From NCBI RefSeq assembly GCF_013348805.1, contig NZ_CP054690.1, positions 4,092,001 to 4,156,000 on the forward strand: 64,000 bases of DNA, given 5' to 3'. The notes below the pieces were generated by a model. That model saw only the letters and a list, made by a program, of their open reading frames with translations. It was not told the origin of the DNA and searched no databases. Source of the DNA: Rhodococcus sp. W8901. GTDB lineage: Bacteria; Actinomycetota; Actinomycetes; Mycobacteriales; Mycobacteriaceae. The position numbers and the translations under genes were made by a program. This document shows, piece by piece, positions 49,343-57,747 of the stretch; the first letter of the stretch is position 1; every line of letters starts with the position of its first letter.

Positions 49343-50097
49343 CAGCGCGCCCGGCTCAGGTCGTCGGCGCCGAGGAGGCGCATCGTCTCGATCACCGAAT
49401 CGGTCGTGGGACGGTCGATCTCACCGGCGATCCCACCGTCGGCGATCAGCACCACCCGATCGGCGTACGACGCGGCCACCGGATCGTGGGTCACCATCAC
49501 CACGGTCTGCCCGGTCTCGCGGACACTCGAACGCAGCAGGTCGAGCACCTCGGCGCCGGTCCGCGAGTCGAGGTTGCCGGTGGGCTCGTCCGCGAAGATG
49601 ACATCCGGCTGCGGCAGCAACGCCCGCGCGACGGCGACGCGCTGCTGCTGACCCCCGGACAGCTCGTGCGGGCGATGTCCGAGCCGGTCGGACAGCCCGA
49701 GCCGGCGCACCACCTCGTCACGCCAGCTGTGTTCGGGCACCCGGCCCGCCAGTCGCATCGGCAGCAGCATGTTCTCCTCCGCCGAGAGCACCGGCAGCAG
49801 GTTGAACGCCTGGAACACGAACCCGATCCGCTCACGACGGAGTTCGGTGAGTGCCTTGTCGCCCAGCGCGGTGATCTCGGTGCCGCCGATCGTCACGGTT
49901 CCCGCCGTTGCGGTGTCGAGTCCGGCGAGGCAGTGCATCAACGTCGACTTGCCCGAGCCCGACGGCCCCATGATCGCGGTGAACGCCCCGGCCGCGAAGT
50001 CCACGTCCACGCCACGCAGCGCGTGCACCGCGGTCTCGCCGGCGCCGTAGGTCTTGGTCAGGCCCCGCGCCCGCACCTTCTGGTCATCAGTTCTCAT
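49342..50097 (-). CDS. ABC transporter ATP-binding protein, LolD/MacB type
   Basis: A 251-aa ATPase, partner of the following permease. Walker A GPSGSGKST (near residue 44), Q-loop FVFQAFNLLPVLSAEEN near 93, signature LSGGQQQRVAVARALL near 148, Walker B VIFADEPTGNLDSR near 168 and switch His in MVTHDP near 202. The A-P-T-G-N-L-D variant places it in the FtsE/MacB/LolD group. Substrate unknown; a two-component system of the type that often regulates such exporters is encoded 1.1 kb away. Confidence 0.92.
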   Translation of the reverse strand: MRTDDQKVRARGLTKTYGAGETAVHALRGVDVDFAAGAFTAIMGPSGSGKSTLMHCLAGLDTATAGTVTIGGTEITALGDKALTELRRERIGFVFQAFNLLPVLSAEENMLLPMRLAGRVPEHSWRDEVVRRLGLSDRLGHRPHELSGGQQQRVAVARALLPQPDVIFADEPTGNLDSRTGAEVLDLLRSSVRETGQTVVMVTHDPVAASYADRVVLIADGGIAGEIDRPTTDSVIETMRLLGADDLSRAR

Positions 50098-50198
50098 GGT
50101 TACGACGTTATGGCTGGTCAGTGGCCTTCCACATCGGAGCGCGGGGCGATCTCTCGGCGGATCGCGTCATCCCGGAGTAGGACGCCGGGTCAGCCCCA

Positions 50199-50265
50199 GA
50201 GCCCACTCCTGCGCGATCGCCGCGGGATCCCGCGCTGCGGCCCGAGGAGTGGGCGCTCAGGCCGA
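50199..50265. repeat. Left copy of a repeated palindromic sequence flanking the DUF559 gene
   Basis: gagcccactcct (50199-50210) pairs with aggagtgggcgctc (50245-50258), enclosing cgcgggatcccgcg. The part 50221-50265 is repeated imperfectly at 51136-51180, both ending gacgctcaggccga-like (ggcgctcaggccga here). The 258-bp region 50098-50355 otherwise shows only two TCCACAG words and the next gene's upstream sequence. Confidence 0.6.
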
Positions 50266-50355
50266 ACTGTCCACAGCGCCCAACTGATCCACAGGCGAAC
50301 TCCTGCGCCCGAGCCTGTAGCCGACTCCGTCACCGGGCGCCCCCAGGCTGCAGCC

Positions 50356-51105
50356 ATGAACCACTTCGGAGTCCACACGTTCGAGGAGTTGACCGCCGCC
50401 GGGGTGCCGCCGAGCACGATCGGCAGCCGCTGTCGCACCGGCCGGTACCGGCGCGTCCTCCCCCGGGTCTACGCGACCGGCGAGCCGAAGATCCTCGAAG
50501 CGACGGTCCCGCCGAACATCCGGGCCCGCGCACCCGAGTGGCTCCGGATCCACCGCCTGGTCCTGGACCCGGCCGAGGTCGTCGAGTGCCGTTCGCTGCC
50601 GACGGTGTCGAGCACGCAGGCACTCGTCGACTGCGCGACCGTGATGCCCGCGCCCGAGTTCGAGCCCCTCGTCGACGCCGAACCGTGCCGGTCCGTGAAT
50701 CCGGTGCGCGTGCGGGACCTGTGCACCGCGCATCCCGGGCGCTGGGGCAACACCGCGGCGGTGGCGCAACTGCGGGTCGCCGCGGTGCGCGCGGAGTCCG
50801 AACCCGAGCGGATCCTCGCACGGGCGTTCCACGCTCGACGCTGCCCGCTCGCCGCCAACGAAGCCGTCGGGCCGTACGTCTGCGACTTCGTCGATGCACC
50901 GGGGCGGGTGGTCGTCGAGGTCGACGGCCGCGAGTTCCACAGTGCGCCCGAGGTGTTCCGGTCCGACCGCCGACGGCAGAACTGGCTGGTCCGTCAGGGG
51001 TGGCTGGTGCTGCGGTACGCCGCGTACGACGTCCTCGAGGACTCCGGGCGGGTCGCGGACGAGGTGGTCGAGGTGGTTCGACGACGCAGGCACGCACGCC
51101 GATGA
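50356..51105 (+). CDS. DUF559 / AbiEi-like protein, probably internally shortened
   Basis: A 249-aa protein with an N-terminal winged-helix segment (RCRTGRYRRVLPRVYATGEP, residues 26-45, split across the AbiEi-type antitoxin start) and a C-terminal DUF559 domain of the PD-(D/E)XK nuclease fold (CDFVDAPGRVVVEVDGREFHS near 177, EVFRSDRRRQNWLVRQGW after it). In relatives about 40 residues separate TGEP from the EATVPP strand; here only KIL does, suggesting an in-frame deletion. ATG 50356, weak RBS. Repeated sequences lie on both sides. Confidence 0.72.
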   Translation: MNHFGVHTFEELTAAGVPPSTIGSRCRTGRYRRVLPRVYATGEPKILEATVPPNIRARAPEWLRIHRLVLDPAEVVECRSLPTVSSTQALVDCATVMPAPEFEPLVDAEPCRSVNPVRVRDLCTAHPGRWGNTAAVAQLRVAAVRAESEPERILARAFHARRCPLAANEAVGPYVCDFVDAPGRVVVEVDGREFHSAPEVFRSDRRRQNWLVRQGWLVLRYAAYDVLEDSGRVADEVVEVVRRRRHARR

Positions 51106-51135
51106 CGGCGTGCGTGTCCACACCTCGAGCGTGTG

Positions 51136-51180
51136 CGCGGGAATCCGCGCCGAGCGCGAAGGAATGGACGCTCAGGCCGA
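51136..51180. repeat. Right copy of the repeat flanking the DUF559 gene
   Basis: Imperfect direct repeat of 50221-50265, sharing cgcggg at the left and gctcaggccga at the right, with one or two small indels. It too is partly self-complementary with the sequence on its left. Confidence 0.6.
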
Positions 51181-51182
51181 CG

Positions 51183-51872
51183 TCAGTCGGAGCCCAGAAG
51201 ATCCTGCGGCCGCACGAGACCGATCTGGAACGCATACAGCACGGCCTGCACCCGGTCCCGCGAGCCGGTCTTCGAGAGCACCCGTCCCACGTGGGTCTTC
51301 ACGGTCGCCTCGGAGACCACGAACTTCTCGGCGATCTCCGAGTTCGACAGCCCGCGCGCCATCGCCTCGAGCACCTCGACCTCGCGGGGCGTCAGGTCGT
51401 CCGGAAGCGACGGCCGCACCGCATTGCCCAGCATCGGGCCGACGTGCTGCAGCAGCTTGCGGGTGGACCGCGCCTCGATGACGGCGTCGCCGCGGTGCAC
51501 GGTGCGGATCGCGTCGAGCAACTGCTCCGGCGGGACGTCCTTGAGCAGGAAGCCGCTCGCGCCCGCGCTGATCGCCGACATCACGTACTCGTCGTTCTCG
51601 AACGTGGTGAGCACCACCACCTTCGGGGACTCGTCCTGCGCGGTGAGCCGGCGGGTGGCCTCGATGCCGTCCATGATCGGCATCTGCACGTCCATCAGCA
51701 CGACGTCGGCGGGGGTACGCGACAGCTCGTCGACGCCACGGGCACCGTCGGACGCCTCCATCACCACCGTCAGGTCCGGCTGCGAATCGATCACCATCCG
51801 GAACCCCGCCCGCACCAGTTGCTGATCGTCGACCAGGGCGACGCGGATCGGCCGCGCGGAGGTTTCTTCCAT
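51183..51872 (-). CDS. NarL/LuxR-family response regulator
   Basis: A 229-aa regulator with a receiver domain (acidic VDDQQ near residue 14, phosphoacceptor Asp in VVLMDVQMPIMDG near 60, Lys in GFLLKDVPPEQ near 110) and a LuxR-type helix-turn-helix (LTPREVEVLEAMARGLSNSE near 160). It starts 10 bp after the kinase stop. Targets unknown; the FtsX-type ABC exporter downstream is a candidate. Confidence 0.93.
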   Translation of the reverse strand: MEETSARPIRVALVDDQQLVRAGFRMVIDSQPDLTVVMEASDGARGVDELSRTPADVVLMDVQMPIMDGIEATRRLTAQDESPKVVVLTTFENDEYVMSAISAGASGFLLKDVPPEQLLDAIRTVHRGDAVIEARSTRKLLQHVGPMLGNAVRPSLPDDLTPREVEVLEAMARGLSNSEIAEKFVVSEATVKTHVGRVLSKTGSRDRVQAVLYAFQIGLVRPQDLLGSD

Positions 51873-51882
51873 GTCGACCAGC

Positions 51883-53067
51883 CTAGGGCGCGACGTACGG
51901 CAGACGGCCGCGCACCCGATAGCCGCCGCCCGGGACCGGGCCCGCGACGAGCTTGCCGCCGTGCAGCTTGGCGCGCTCGGTCATGCCGATGACACCCTGC
52001 CCGCCCGGGGACGCGTCGATCAGGGCCGCCGCGCCGCCACGGCCGTCGTCGTCGACGACGAGTTCGAGTTCGTCGCCACCCCAGTTCACCTCGACGCGCG
52101 CCACCGCCCCCGGCCCGGCGTGCTTGAGGACGTTGGTGAGGGACTCCTGGACGATGCGGTACGCCGTCAGACCCGTGCCGGTCGACAACTCGCGCGGCTC
52201 GCCCGTCACGTGCAGGTCGACGTCGAGTCCGCCACGCTGCAACTCGGCGACCAATCCCCCGATGTCACCGGCGCCGGGCATGGCCGCGAACTCGCGGGGC
52301 CGGTCCTCGCGCAGCACCGACAGCAGCGCCCGCATGTCGGTGAGCGCCTGCCGGCCCGTCGACGAGATGGTTTCGAGCGCATCGATCGCGGCCTGCGGAT
52401 CCTGCGCAGCGCCGTAGCGGCCGCCGTCGGCCTGCGCGATGACGACGGTGAGCGAGTGCGCGACGATGTCGTGCATCTCGCGGGCGATGCGGGTGCGCTC
52501 GTTGACGGCCGCGAGTTCCGCCTCCTGGGCGCGTTCGAGTTCGAGCAGTCGCGCCCGCTCGGCGAGGCCCTCGAGTTCCTGGATGCGCACCCGCCGCAGG
52601 TCGCCGAACGCCCACACCGCGAGGACGAACACGATGAGGAACATCGCGGTGATCACGGCCTGTTCCCAGCCGCGTCCCTCGTACGCGAAGTACTCGGCCC
52701 CGGCCGCCGCGGCGCCCAGGATCGCGATCGCCAGCGCCGTGTAGCTGCTCCACCGCGGCGTGTACGCCGCGAACGCGTACAGCGCGACCGGCACCGCGAA
52801 TGCGCTCGGCAGCAACGTGTCCGGGATCAGCACCAGGTGCGCGACCGCGAATGCCGCGACGACGAAGCCCGAGATCACGGTCCGCGACCGACGCCACGCC
52901 AGCGGCAGCGTCATCCCGAGGGTCACCGCGACGGTGACGGCGTTGCCGTCGATGAGCGCGTTCGGCAGGCACACCAACGTGAGGAGCACCGCCTCCACGC
53001 GGTCGATTCCGACCGCGTGGGCGGCGCTCCAGCGATACCAGCGCTCGCTCAGGGGGAACCGGGCCAT
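51883..53067 (-). CDS. NarL-type sensor histidine kinase
   Basis: A 394-aa kinase with about five hydrophobic segments in the first 155 residues and no large external domain, a coiled-coil, the HisKA_3 phosphoacceptor ERTRIAREMHDIVAHSL (His near residue 197) and a C-terminal HATPase_c (GLTAYRIVQESLTNVLKH near 280, GGQGVIGMTERAKLHGG near 358). Such membrane-sensing kinases with NarL regulators commonly respond to envelope stress. Follows purE by 30 bp on the same strand. Confidence 0.92.
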   Translation of the reverse strand: MARFPLSERWYRWSAAHAVGIDRVEAVLLTLVCLPNALIDGNAVTVAVTLGMTLPLAWRRSRTVISGFVVAAFAVAHLVLIPDTLLPSAFAVPVALYAFAAYTPRWSSYTALAIAILGAAAAGAEYFAYEGRGWEQAVITAMFLIVFVLAVWAFGDLRRVRIQELEGLAERARLLELERAQEAELAAVNERTRIAREMHDIVAHSLTVVIAQADGGRYGAAQDPQAAIDALETISSTGRQALTDMRALLSVLREDRPREFAAMPGAGDIGGLVAELQRGGLDVDLHVTGEPRELSTGTGLTAYRIVQESLTNVLKHAGPGAVARVEVNWGGDELELVVDDDGRGGAAALIDASPGGQGVIGMTERAKLHGGKLVAGPVPGGGYRVRGRLPYVAP

Positions 53068-53097
53068 GCCGTCAGCCTAGAACCCGGATCGAACCGG

Positions 53098-53607
53098 TCA
53101 GCCGAGCAGCTTGGCGCGCAGCGCCTCGTCCTTCTCCAGGACCATCTGCTCGAGACCGGCCTGGAAGGCGGCCATCCGCTGCTGCAGGGCCGGATCCGAT
53201 GCACCGAGGATGCGTGCGGCCAGCAGGCCCGCGTTGCGCGCGCCGCCGATCGAGACGGTCGCGACCGGGACGCCCGCGGGCATCTGCACGATCGACAGCA
53301 GCGAATCCATGCCGTCGAGGTACTTCAGCGGGACGGGCACGCCGATCACCGGCAGCGGGGTGGCCGACGCGACCATGCCCGGCAGGTGCGCGGCACCGCC
53401 GGCGCCCGCGATGATGACTTTGAGTCCCCGAGCTGCGGCGTCGCGGGCGTAGTCGAGCATGCGCTGCGGCGTGCGGTGCGCGGACACGACACCCACCTCG
53501 AACCGGACACCGAACTCGGCGAGCGCCTCGGCGGCGGCCTCCATCGTCGGCCAGTCCGAGTCGCTGCCCATGATCAGCCCGACTGCGGGCCCGTTCGATT
53601 CAGTCAC
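53098..53607 (-). CDS. purE: N5-carboxyaminoimidazole ribonucleotide mutase
   Basis: Converts N5-CAIR to CAIR in purine synthesis, using the product of PurK. The 169 residues have the class I start [13 protein letters not shown] (near 11-23), SAHRTPQRM near 42 and [13 protein letters not shown] near 66. GTG start, weak RBS, 33 bp after purK: one operon. Confidence 0.95.
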   Translation of the reverse strand: MTESNGPAVGLIMGSDSDWPTMEAAAEALAEFGVRFEVGVVSAHRTPQRMLDYARDAAARGLKVIIAGAGGAAHLPGMVASATPLPVIGVPVPLKYLDGMDSLLSIVQMPAGVPVATVSIGGARNAGLLAARILGASDPALQQRMAAFQAGLEQMVLEKDEALRAKLLG

Positions 53608-53640
53608 TTCGTGTCGCTCCCGTGCTCGTTCCGAACAGTG

Positions 53641-54924
53641 TCATTCCCGCCCATGTTCATCCCACCCGTCAGTCCATTCGGCGTGCGACAGCCAGTGCGC
53701 CGCCCGCTGCGCGCGCTCGCGCACGGCCGCCACGTACTGCGGGTCGTCCGGCGAACCGTCGGCCCCGCCGAGCACGTTGACGTGCCCGATCTTGCGGTCC
53801 TTGCGCTCACCCTTGCCGTACAGGTGCACCTTCGCGTCGGGCATCCGTGCGAACAGGTGGTGCAGACGCTCGTCCATGCTCATGACGGGCGCAGTCGGTG
53901 CCCCCAAGACGTTCGCCATCACGGTGACCGGGGCGAGGGGCGACGTGTCACCGAGCGGGTAGTCGAGGACCGCGCGCAGGTGCTGCTCGAACTGCGACGT
54001 CCGCGCACCGTCCTGGGTCCAGTGACCCGAGTTGTGGGGGCGCATCGCAAGCTCGTTCACGACGAGCCGGCCGTCGGTGGTCTCGAACAGCTCCACCGCC
54101 ATCGATCCGACGACGCCCAGCTCGGCAGCGATCCGCAGCGCGAGCTGTTCGGCCTCGGCCGCTCGCTCGCCCGACAGCTGGGGCGCGGGCGCGAGGACGA
54201 CAGCGCACTGCCCGTTCAACTGCACCGTCTCGACGACGGGCCACGACGCGCCCTGCCCGAACGGCGAACGCGCGACCATCGCGGACAGCTCACGGGTGAA
54301 GTCGACGGCCTGCTCGACCATGAGCTCGACGCCCTTGTCGAGCTGCTCGGTGACGATGGCCTCGGCCTCGTCGGAGTCGTCGGTGATCCACACGCCACGG
54401 CCGTCGTAGCCGCCGCGCACGGCCTTGAGGACGATGGGCCAGCCGTGCTCGGCACCGAAGCGGACCACGTCCTCGGCCCAGGTGACCGCGGCGAAGGCCG
54501 GGACCGGGGCGCCCATCTCGCTGAGCTTGCGACGCATCGCCAACTTGTCCTGCGCATACACGAGCGCCTGCGGCGGCGGCTGCACGTTGACGCCCTCGGC
54601 CACCAGCACGTCGAGGTGCTCGGTGGGGACGTGCTCGTGGTCGAACGTCAGCGCGTTCGAGCCGAGCGCCGCCTTACGCAGAGCCGCGAGGTCGGTGTGG
54701 CTGCCCAGGACGACGTCGGGGCTGACCTGAGCGGCGGGCTCGTCGATGCTGCCCGCGAGCACCCGCAGCGTCTGTCCCAGCTCGATCGCGGCCTGGTGGG
54801 TCATGCGCGCGAGCTGGCCACCACCGATCATCGTCACCACGGGCATACCGCTGGGGAGATCGCGAGGAGGCGCGGGGCGAGGTTCGGAATCAGATTTGCC
54901 GGTCACGACACACCATGGTGTCAC
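53641..54924 (-). CDS. purK: N5-carboxyaminoimidazole ribonucleotide synthase
   Basis: ATP-grasp enzyme that carboxylates AIR to N5-CAIR. About 427 aa: pre-ATP-grasp VVTMIGGGQLARMTHQAA near residue 29, LTFDHEHVPTEHL near 92, ATP-binding VLKAVRGGYDGRGVW near 165 and VNELAMRPHNSGHWT near 290. The start is uncertain: GTG 54924 has GAGG 5 nt upstream, while GTG 54906 avoids the palindrome ACACCATGGTGT (54910-54921). Divergent from the GtrA gene. Confidence 0.93.
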   Translation of the reverse strand: MTPWCVVTGKSDSEPRPAPPRDLPSGMPVVTMIGGGQLARMTHQAAIELGQTLRVLAGSIDEPAAQVSPDVVLGSHTDLAALRKAALGSNALTFDHEHVPTEHLDVLVAEGVNVQPPPQALVYAQDKLAMRRKLSEMGAPVPAFAAVTWAEDVVRFGAEHGWPIVLKAVRGGYDGRGVWITDDSDEAEAIVTEQLDKGVELMVEQAVDFTRELSAMVARSPFGQGASWPVVETVQLNGQCAVVLAPAPQLSGERAAEAEQLALRIAAELGVVGSMAVELFETTDGRLVVNELAMRPHNSGHWTQDGARTSQFEQHLRAVLDYPLGDTSPLAPVTVMANVLGAPTAPVMSMDERLHHLFARMPDAKVHLYGKGERKDRKIGHVNVLGGADGSPDDPQYVAAVRERAQRAAHWLSHAEWTDGWDEHGRE

Positions 54925-55037
54925 GTTCACCTCGGACCGGTTCTTCCGAGGTCATCGACGGTGTCAACCTGTGAAGAACCTGATAATGGACGATCCGCTG
55001 CATCGATCGAGATCCCGGGTTCGTAGAATACGATGTT

Positions 55038-55694
55038 GTGTCTTTCGTCGACGCGGCGATGAGCCGAGTTCCACAGCCGTTCAGAGCCATCGTTCTTCGC
55101 CACCACGAATTGATCAAGTTCGCAATCGTCGGCGGCACGACCATGGTGGTCGACCTCGCCATCTTCTACTCCCTGAGCCTCACGATCCTCGAGCAGAAGC
55201 CCGTGGTCGCGAAGGTCCTCTCCGGCGTGGTGGCGACCATCCTGAGCTACGTCCTCAACCGCGAGTGGTCGTTCAAGCATCGCGGCGGGCGCGAGCGCCA
55301 TCACGAGGCGCTGCTCTTCTTCACGATCAGTGGCATCGGTGTCCTCATCGCGGCGGCACCGCTGTGGATCGCGAACAACGTCTTCGACATCCGGACGTCC
55401 ATGAGTTTCGGGGCGCTGGTGGTGGTCGACTTCGTGCTGAACTACATCATCGGCAACCTGCTCCAGATGGTGTTCCGGTTCTGGTCGTTCCGGCGGTGGG
55501 TGTTCCCCGAGGAGAACACAGTGAACACAGTGAACACAGTGAACACAGCGAACACAGCGAACACCGAGAACACCGAGAACACAGCGAACACCGAGAACAC
55601 CGAGAACACAGCGATCGCGGCGACGACCGAGCACGAGGTGATCGCGCAGCCGGAGCCGATCGAACTCGCAGGCGAGGACCCCGCCCGCCCCTAG
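55038..55694 (+). CDS. GtrA-family membrane protein with repeat tail
   Basis: A 218-aa GtrA-like protein (Rv3277 position): four TM helices (about 26-48, 55-78, 94-113, 120-145), typical of flippase-like proteins for polyprenyl-linked sugars used in cell-surface polysaccharide modification. After the last helix (FRFWSFRRWVFPEEN) the C-terminus carries eleven Asn-Thr-containing tripeptides (55515-55613) and an acidic/proline end. GTG 55038 start. Its TAG and the kinase gene's stop share the palindrome CTAG. Confidence 0.85.
   Translation: MSFVDAAMSRVPQPFRAIVLRHHELIKFAIVGGTTMVVDLAIFYSLSLTILEQKPVVAKVLSGVVATILSYVLNREWSFKHRGGRERHHEALLFFTISGIGVLIAAAPLWIANNVFDIRTSMSFGALVVVDFVLNYIIGNLLQMVFRFWSFRRWVFPEENTVNTVNTVNTANTANTENTENTANTENTENTAIAATTEHEVIAQPEPIELAGEDPARP
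55515..55613 (+). repeat. 9-bp tandem repeat, eleven copies
   Basis: Units of aacacM followed by gtg, gcg or gag repeat with period 9 across 99 bp, encoding Asn-Thr-(Val/Ala/Glu). Like units cluster (three NTV, then NTA and NTE), suggesting stepwise slippage or unequal exchange. Confidence 0.95.
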
Positions 55695-57016
55695 CGCGGT
55701 TCGTGGATCCCGACCACCCGGGTCGGCGCATCGTCCTTGACCGGGGCGAGGAACACCGCGAACAGGGCGGGCCGTCGGCGCTGCAGTTCCAGGCGGCCGC
55801 CGTCCGCCTCCACGAGGGCCCGCGCCAGCGCCAGTCCGACGCCGGTGGACCCGGCACCCGAGAAGCCCCGGTCGAAGATGTGCGGCGCCAGCTCGTCGCT
55901 CACGCCCTCCCCCTCGTCCGACACCTCGACGCACACCCGCGAGTCCTTGCCGGCTTCGCGGCCCACCGGGCCGGACACCAGACGCACCGACACCGTGCAG
56001 GTGCCTGCGCCGTGCTGGAGGGCGTTGTCGATCAGCACGGACACCGCCTCCCGGAGGCGCGATCCGGTCGCCGACGACGTCAACCGCGGCTCGCCGCGCA
56101 ACCGCAGCACCCGGCCCGCGTCCTTGAACGGCCCCTGCCAGTCGGCGACGACGCTCGCGAGCTCCCCCACCACCGACACCGGCTCCCGGTCCGCGGCACC
56201 GCTGGCCCGCGAGGACCGCACGAGATCGTCCACCGCGACGGTGAGCCGGTCGACCTGCGCCATCGCTTCCTCGGCCTCGTGGACGACCGCCGGGTCGGGG
56301 TGCCCGGACAGCTCGTCGAGCCGCAGTCGCACGGCGGTGAGGCGGCTGCGCAACTGGTGGGAGACGTCGCCGACGAGCGCGTGCTCGCGCTGTAGGCGCC
56401 CGGCGATCTCGACCGTCGCCGAGTCGAGCACGTCGGACACGCGGTCCAGTTCGGGGATCCCGTGACGCCGGGAGTCGGGCCGGAAGTCGCCCTCCGCGAG
56501 CCGGGCGGCGCGGTCGGCGACGTCCTTGAGCGGATCGGCGAGACGTTTCGCGGTCACGACGGCCACGCCGGCTCCGGCGCCGATCGACGCGAGCACCAGC
56601 AGGGTCACCGCACCGACCGCCTGACGCTGCAGGGTCCGCATCCGATCCGACGGCATCTCGAGGCGCAGCGACCCGGACGTCCCCATCGACAGGGATTCGA
56701 CGAGCGGTGACGGCACCGATTCCGCGCCGATGTCGAGTCGCGACGCCCCCTCCTCCGGTGTCGGGTAAACGACCACGAGTTTGCCGCCCTCCGGCACGAC
56801 CAGCCGCAGCCCCGTCGTGTCGAGTCCGCCTTCGACGACGCCGGAGGCACCCTCCTGCACGATGATCTCGGCGGCCATTCGGTCGAGCCGACCCTGCAGG
56901 TCGCTGCGAGTGAAGTCCTCCACCCACAGCCACGCGGTATAGATCAGTGGAACACCGAGCAGCAGCCCCGTGAAGATGACGACGGCGAGGATCGATTGCA
57001 GGATTCTGCGGCGCAC
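55691..57016 (-). CDS. Sensor histidine kinase, OmpR-type partner
   Basis: A 441-aa membrane kinase: TM1 (about 8-30), a short extracytoplasmic sensor region, TM2 (about 133-155), HAMP, HisKA and HATPase_c (LREAVSVLIDNALQHG near 340, GSTGVGLALARALVEADGG near 393). The phosphoacceptor box reads DVSHQLRSRLTAVR, with SRL where TPL is usual; the His is intact. Signal and targets unknown. Follows its response regulator by 12 bp. Confidence 0.9.
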   Translation of the reverse strand: MRRRILQSILAVVIFTGLLLGVPLIYTAWLWVEDFTRSDLQGRLDRMAAEIIVQEGASGVVEGGLDTTGLRLVVPEGGKLVVVYPTPEEGASRLDIGAESVPSPLVESLSMGTSGSLRLEMPSDRMRTLQRQAVGAVTLLVLASIGAGAGVAVVTAKRLADPLKDVADRAARLAEGDFRPDSRRHGIPELDRVSDVLDSATVEIAGRLQREHALVGDVSHQLRSRLTAVRLRLDELSGHPDPAVVHEAEEAMAQVDRLTVAVDDLVRSSRASGAADREPVSVVGELASVVADWQGPFKDAGRVLRLRGEPRLTSSATGSRLREAVSVLIDNALQHGAGTCTVSVRLVSGPVGREAGKDSRVCVEVSDEGEGVSDELAPHIFDRGFSGAGSTGVGLALARALVEADGGRLELQRRRPALFAVFLAPVKDDAPTRVVGIHEPR

Positions 57017-57028
57017 GGCGCGGGAAAC

Positions 57029-57709
57029 CTAGTCGGTGTTGATGCGGAAGCCGACGCCACGCACGGTCGCGATCCGGCGATCGGCGCCCGCTCCCTCGTC
57101 ACCGATCTTTCGGCGCAGCCAGGACATGTGCATGTCGAGCGTCTTCGATCCGCGCAGTTCGACGTCGCCCCACACCTCGCGCAGGATCGTGTCGCGCGAG
57201 ACGACCTGACCGGCATGTTCGAGCAGCACACGGAGCAGCTCGTATTCCTTGTTGGCGAGCGCGACCTCGGACCCGTTGACGAGCACTCGCCGGGCCGCGG
57301 GCTCGAGGCGGATACCGGCCACCTCGACGGCCACGTCCTCCCCGCTGCCACTGCGGCGGAGCAGGGCCCGAACCCGTGCCATCAGCTCGGCGAGACGGAA
57401 CGGTTTGCCGACGTAGTCGTCGGCGCCGGCGTCCAGACCGACCACGAAGTCCACCTCGTCGGTGCGCGCGGTCAGCATGAGCACGGCGAGATCGAGGCTG
57501 TGCGCACGCAGCTGGCGACACACCTCGAGTCCGTCCATTCCGGGTAGACCGAGGTCGAGGATGAGGAGCTCGAAGTCACCGGTGAGCGCACGATCGAGCG
57601 CGGACGGCCCGGTCTGTTCGATCGTGACGGTGTAGCCCTCACGTCCGAGTGCACGCGACAGCGGCGCAGCGATGGCCTCGTCATCTTCGGCAAGTAGTAC
57701 AGCGGTCAC
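57029..57709 (-). CDS. OmpR-family response regulator
   Basis: A 226-aa regulator with receiver domain (LAEDDEAIAAPL near residue 6, phosphoacceptor Asp in LLILDLGLPGMDG near 52, Lys in VGKPFRLAEL near 102) and C-terminal winged helix (NKEYELLRVLLEHAGQVVSRD near 155, split motif, and VRGVGFRINTD at the end). First gene of the pair with the kinase at 55691-57016. Confidence 0.92.
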   Translation of the reverse strand: MTAVLLAEDDEAIAAPLSRALGREGYTVTIEQTGPSALDRALTGDFELLILDLGLPGMDGLEVCRQLRAHSLDLAVLMLTARTDEVDFVVGLDAGADDYVGKPFRLAELMARVRALLRRSGSGEDVAVEVAGIRLEPAARRVLVNGSEVALANKEYELLRVLLEHAGQVVSRDTILREVWGDVELRGSKTLDMHMSWLRRKIGDEGAGADRRIATVRGVGFRINTD

Positions 57710-57747
57710 GACGACAGCCTACGGTCGGTTTCGCCGGCGCGGTTCCA

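Noticed and set aside
50267-50293. Two DnaA-box-like sequences (CTGTCCACA, TGATCCACA)
   Set aside because: Each differs from TTATCCACA, there are only two, and no dnaA, dnaN or AT-rich unwinding region is nearby. Not an origin.
54910-54921. Palindrome ACACCATGGTGT as an operator of purK
   Set aside because: It falls within or just before the possible purK start codons and is only 12 bp; without a mapped start it cannot be called a site.
51871-55026. 1051-codon plus-strand frame across the kinase, purE and purK genes
   Set aside because: It runs antisense to three recognised genes and their junctions, is Arg/His-rich, and has no RBS or known domain.
55515-55613. CRISPR-like regular repeats
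   Set aside because: Period is 9 bp without spacers and the array is in frame inside a coding gene; no cas genes.
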